Below, piece by piece: positions 62,871 through 64,000 of a stretch of DNA of 64,000 nucleotides. The position numbers and the translations under genes were made by a program. A model generated the notes under the pieces. That model did not search any database. It saw only the letters and a list, made by a program, of their open reading frames with translations, and had not been told where the DNA came from. Source of the stretch: Flavobacterium sp. CBA20B-1 (GTDB taxonomy: Bacteria > Bacteroidota > Bacteroidia > Flavobacteriales > Flavobacteriaceae); the NCBI RefSeq assembly GCF_028473145.1, contig NZ_CP092371.1:1-64000 (forward strand), given 5' to 3'. The stretch's first letter is position 1; each line of letters begins with the position of its first letter.

Positions 62871-63242
62871 ATGACAAAACAGATTTACATATTACTCATA
62901 GCATTGCTTGGTTTCTTTTTGACACCAACACTGACTTATGCTTGTAGTAAATCTCACACACAAACTGAAAAATCTTGTTGCGACAAAAAAACTTCACAGA
63001 CAGACAAAAATGACTGTTGCAAAAATAAAAGTTCGCATAACCAAAAAGACAATGACGATTGTGGGGGCAAATGCGGACATTCATCTTGCCATTGCCCTAC
63101 AGTTAGTTTTAGTTTTATTCCTTTTACACCTGAACTCAAATACAACTTATTAGTTGTTGTTCAAAAACAATTCTTTCTTTATTCAGACACATACATTTCT
63201 TCGGGATTTTTCTCCATTTGGCTACCGCCTAAAATAAGCTAA
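62871..63242 (+). CDS. Exported Cys/His-rich protein with IWxPP tail
   Basis: A 123-residue protein with a signal peptide (about 1-24) and a mature part full of Cys and His (KSCCDKK, NDCCKNK, DDCGGKCGHSSCHCP), a likely periplasmic metal-binding protein. It ends FFSIWLPPKIS, again Ile-Trp-x-Pro-Pro. It is divergent from the czc operon and upstream of the HMA-domain gene, so it could be coregulated by metal. Confidence 0.7.
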   Translation: MTKQIYILLIALLGFFLTPTLTYACSKSHTQTEKSCCDKKTSQTDKNDCCKNKSSHNQKDNDDCGGKCGHSSCHCPTVSFSFIPFTPELKYNLLVVVQKQFFLYSDTYISSGFFSIWLPPKIS

Positions 63243-63379
63243 AACCATGGCTTAACAGCCATAGGTGTGTCTTGTCAAAAGCTGTTGCGGCTTTTGTAAA
63301 CCCCCTATTTATAGCAATTATTTAGAATTTCAAACAGAAATGGGTTTGCTAATGCCCCATTTGCTAAAATGTAATTATT

Positions 63380-64000
63380 ATGAAATCATTATCAAAAATA
63401 GTGATGGTAATCGCTGTATTACTATCATCAATAAACAGCTTCGCACAGATAAAAAATGCGAAAACAGAAACCGTAAAAATTTATGGTAATTGTGGTATAT
63501 GCAAAACCACTATCGAAAAAGCAGGTAACGTAAAAAAGGTAGCCAGTGTGGATTGGAACAAAGATACCAAGATGGCTACGCTCACTTATGACGGCAACAA
63601 AACAAATCAGGACGAAATCCTAAAACGTATCGCTTTGGCTGGTTATGACAGTGAGAAGTTCCGTGCGCCGGATGATGTATATGCGAAACTGGCTGGCTGC
63701 TGCCAGTATGATAGACCTTTAAAGACTGTTGCCAAAAACAAAGAAACAGGAATGGATATGAACTCCGGACATAGCAATCACAACCATAGTGAAATGACAG
63801 CACAAGGTAACAAGGATGCAACTCAAAATCAATCACAGTTAAAACCTGTATTTGACAGCTACTTTTCGGTTAAAGATGCTTTGATAAAAACAGATGCGGC
63901 AACCGCATCCGCTAAAGCTGCTGAATTGTCTGCATCTATTAAAGCAGTTGATATGAGTAAGCTATCGGCAGAAGAGCATACTGTTTGGATGAAAGTAATG
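63380..64000 (+). CDS. HMA-domain protein with DUF3347-like C-terminus (partial, runs off the window)
   Basis: The frame is open from ATG 63380 to the window end. Signal peptide MKSLSKIVMVIAVLLSSINSFAQ is followed by a heavy-metal-associated domain with the ligand motif GNCGICKTTIEKAG and CCQY near its end, then a His/Met-rich linker (MDMNSGHSNHNHSEMT) and the start of a DUF3347-like domain (LKPVFDSYFSVKDALIKTDA). The C-terminus is cut off. It probably shuttles copper in the periplasm. It may belong with the copper genes that begin the window if the molecule is circular. Confidence 0.85.
   Translation, partial: MKSLSKIVMVIAVLLSSINSFAQIKNAKTETVKIYGNCGICKTTIEKAGNVKKVASVDWNKDTKMATLTYDGNKTNQDEILKRIALAGYDSEKFRAPDDVYAKLAGCCQYDRPLKTVAKNKETGMDMNSGHSNHNHSEMTAQGNKDATQNQSQLKPVFDSYFSVKDALIKTDAATASAKAAELSASIKAVDMSKLSAEEHTVWMKVM

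Noticed and set aside
63265..63489. 74-codon rightward open frame before the HMA gene
   Set aside because: It overlaps the start of the clearly real HMA-domain gene at 63380 in another frame and has no domain.

Overview
The window looks like part of a conjugative plasmid from a Bacteroidota host, most likely a flavobacterium close to Weeksellaceae (Empedobacter, Chryseobacterium and Elizabethkingia are the obvious candidates). The evidence is the AT-rich DNA, Bacteroidota promoters (TTTG, about 20 nt, then TAnnTTTG), a Bacteroidota transfer operon (TraE to TraO order), BfmA/BtgA and MobB-type mobilization proteins, GLPGLI proteins and SusC/TonB-type outer-membrane proteins. The plasmid reading rests on a Rep_3-type initiator beside 14 iterons, a ParA partition pair and an oriT-like palindrome. 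Neither circularity nor the species can be proved from the window.

Layout. 1-4.4 kb: copper ATPase (CPH type) and multicopper oxidase. 4.9-8.4 kb: coupling protein, relaxase, accessory mobilization protein and putative oriT. 8.5-9.1 kb: two tandem tiny paralogues. 9.1-15.7 kb: type I restriction-modification operon led by a HEPN-like gene. 15.9-18.2 kb: serine resolvase, PIN/HTH toxin-antitoxin pair and an unknown gene. 18.2-21.2 kb: umuC-umuD, a histone H1-like gene and a zinc-finger protein. 21.4-24.7 kb: replication and partition. 25-27.3 kb: ArdC-type antirestriction protein and a decayed IS1182-like element. 27.7-33.8 kb: a TonB-type barrel, four small exported two-cysteine proteins with near-identical leaders and two GLPGLI proteins. 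34-35.7 kb: IS982 remnant cut by an IS3-family element. 36.3-40.1 kb: small metal island (relaxase tail, Cys-rich protein, TonB receptor, cation diffusion facilitator). 40.5-50.9 kb: HTH regulator, lytic transglycosylase and the mating-pair operon. 51.2-53.2 kb: decayed genes of a CTnDOT-like element. 53.3-64 kb: second metal island (Zn/Cd ATPase, transglutaminase, Fur-family regulator, CzcB, CzcA-CzcC fusion, Cys-rich proteins, HMA protein running off the end).

How it works together. The mobilization genes at 5-8 kb and the transfer operon at 41-51 kb together form a plausible complete conjugation system. ArdC, UmuDC, the restriction operon and the toxin-antitoxin pair are establishment, defence and maintenance functions. 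The metal islands have visibly higher GC than the backbone and are flanked by broken integrative-element genes, so I infer they were captured from an integrative conjugative element. The locus most likely to be undescribed is 27.7-33.8 kb, where small exported proteins share a leader but have diverged mature parts. A second candidate is a short + strand RNA upstream of rep that could control copy number.
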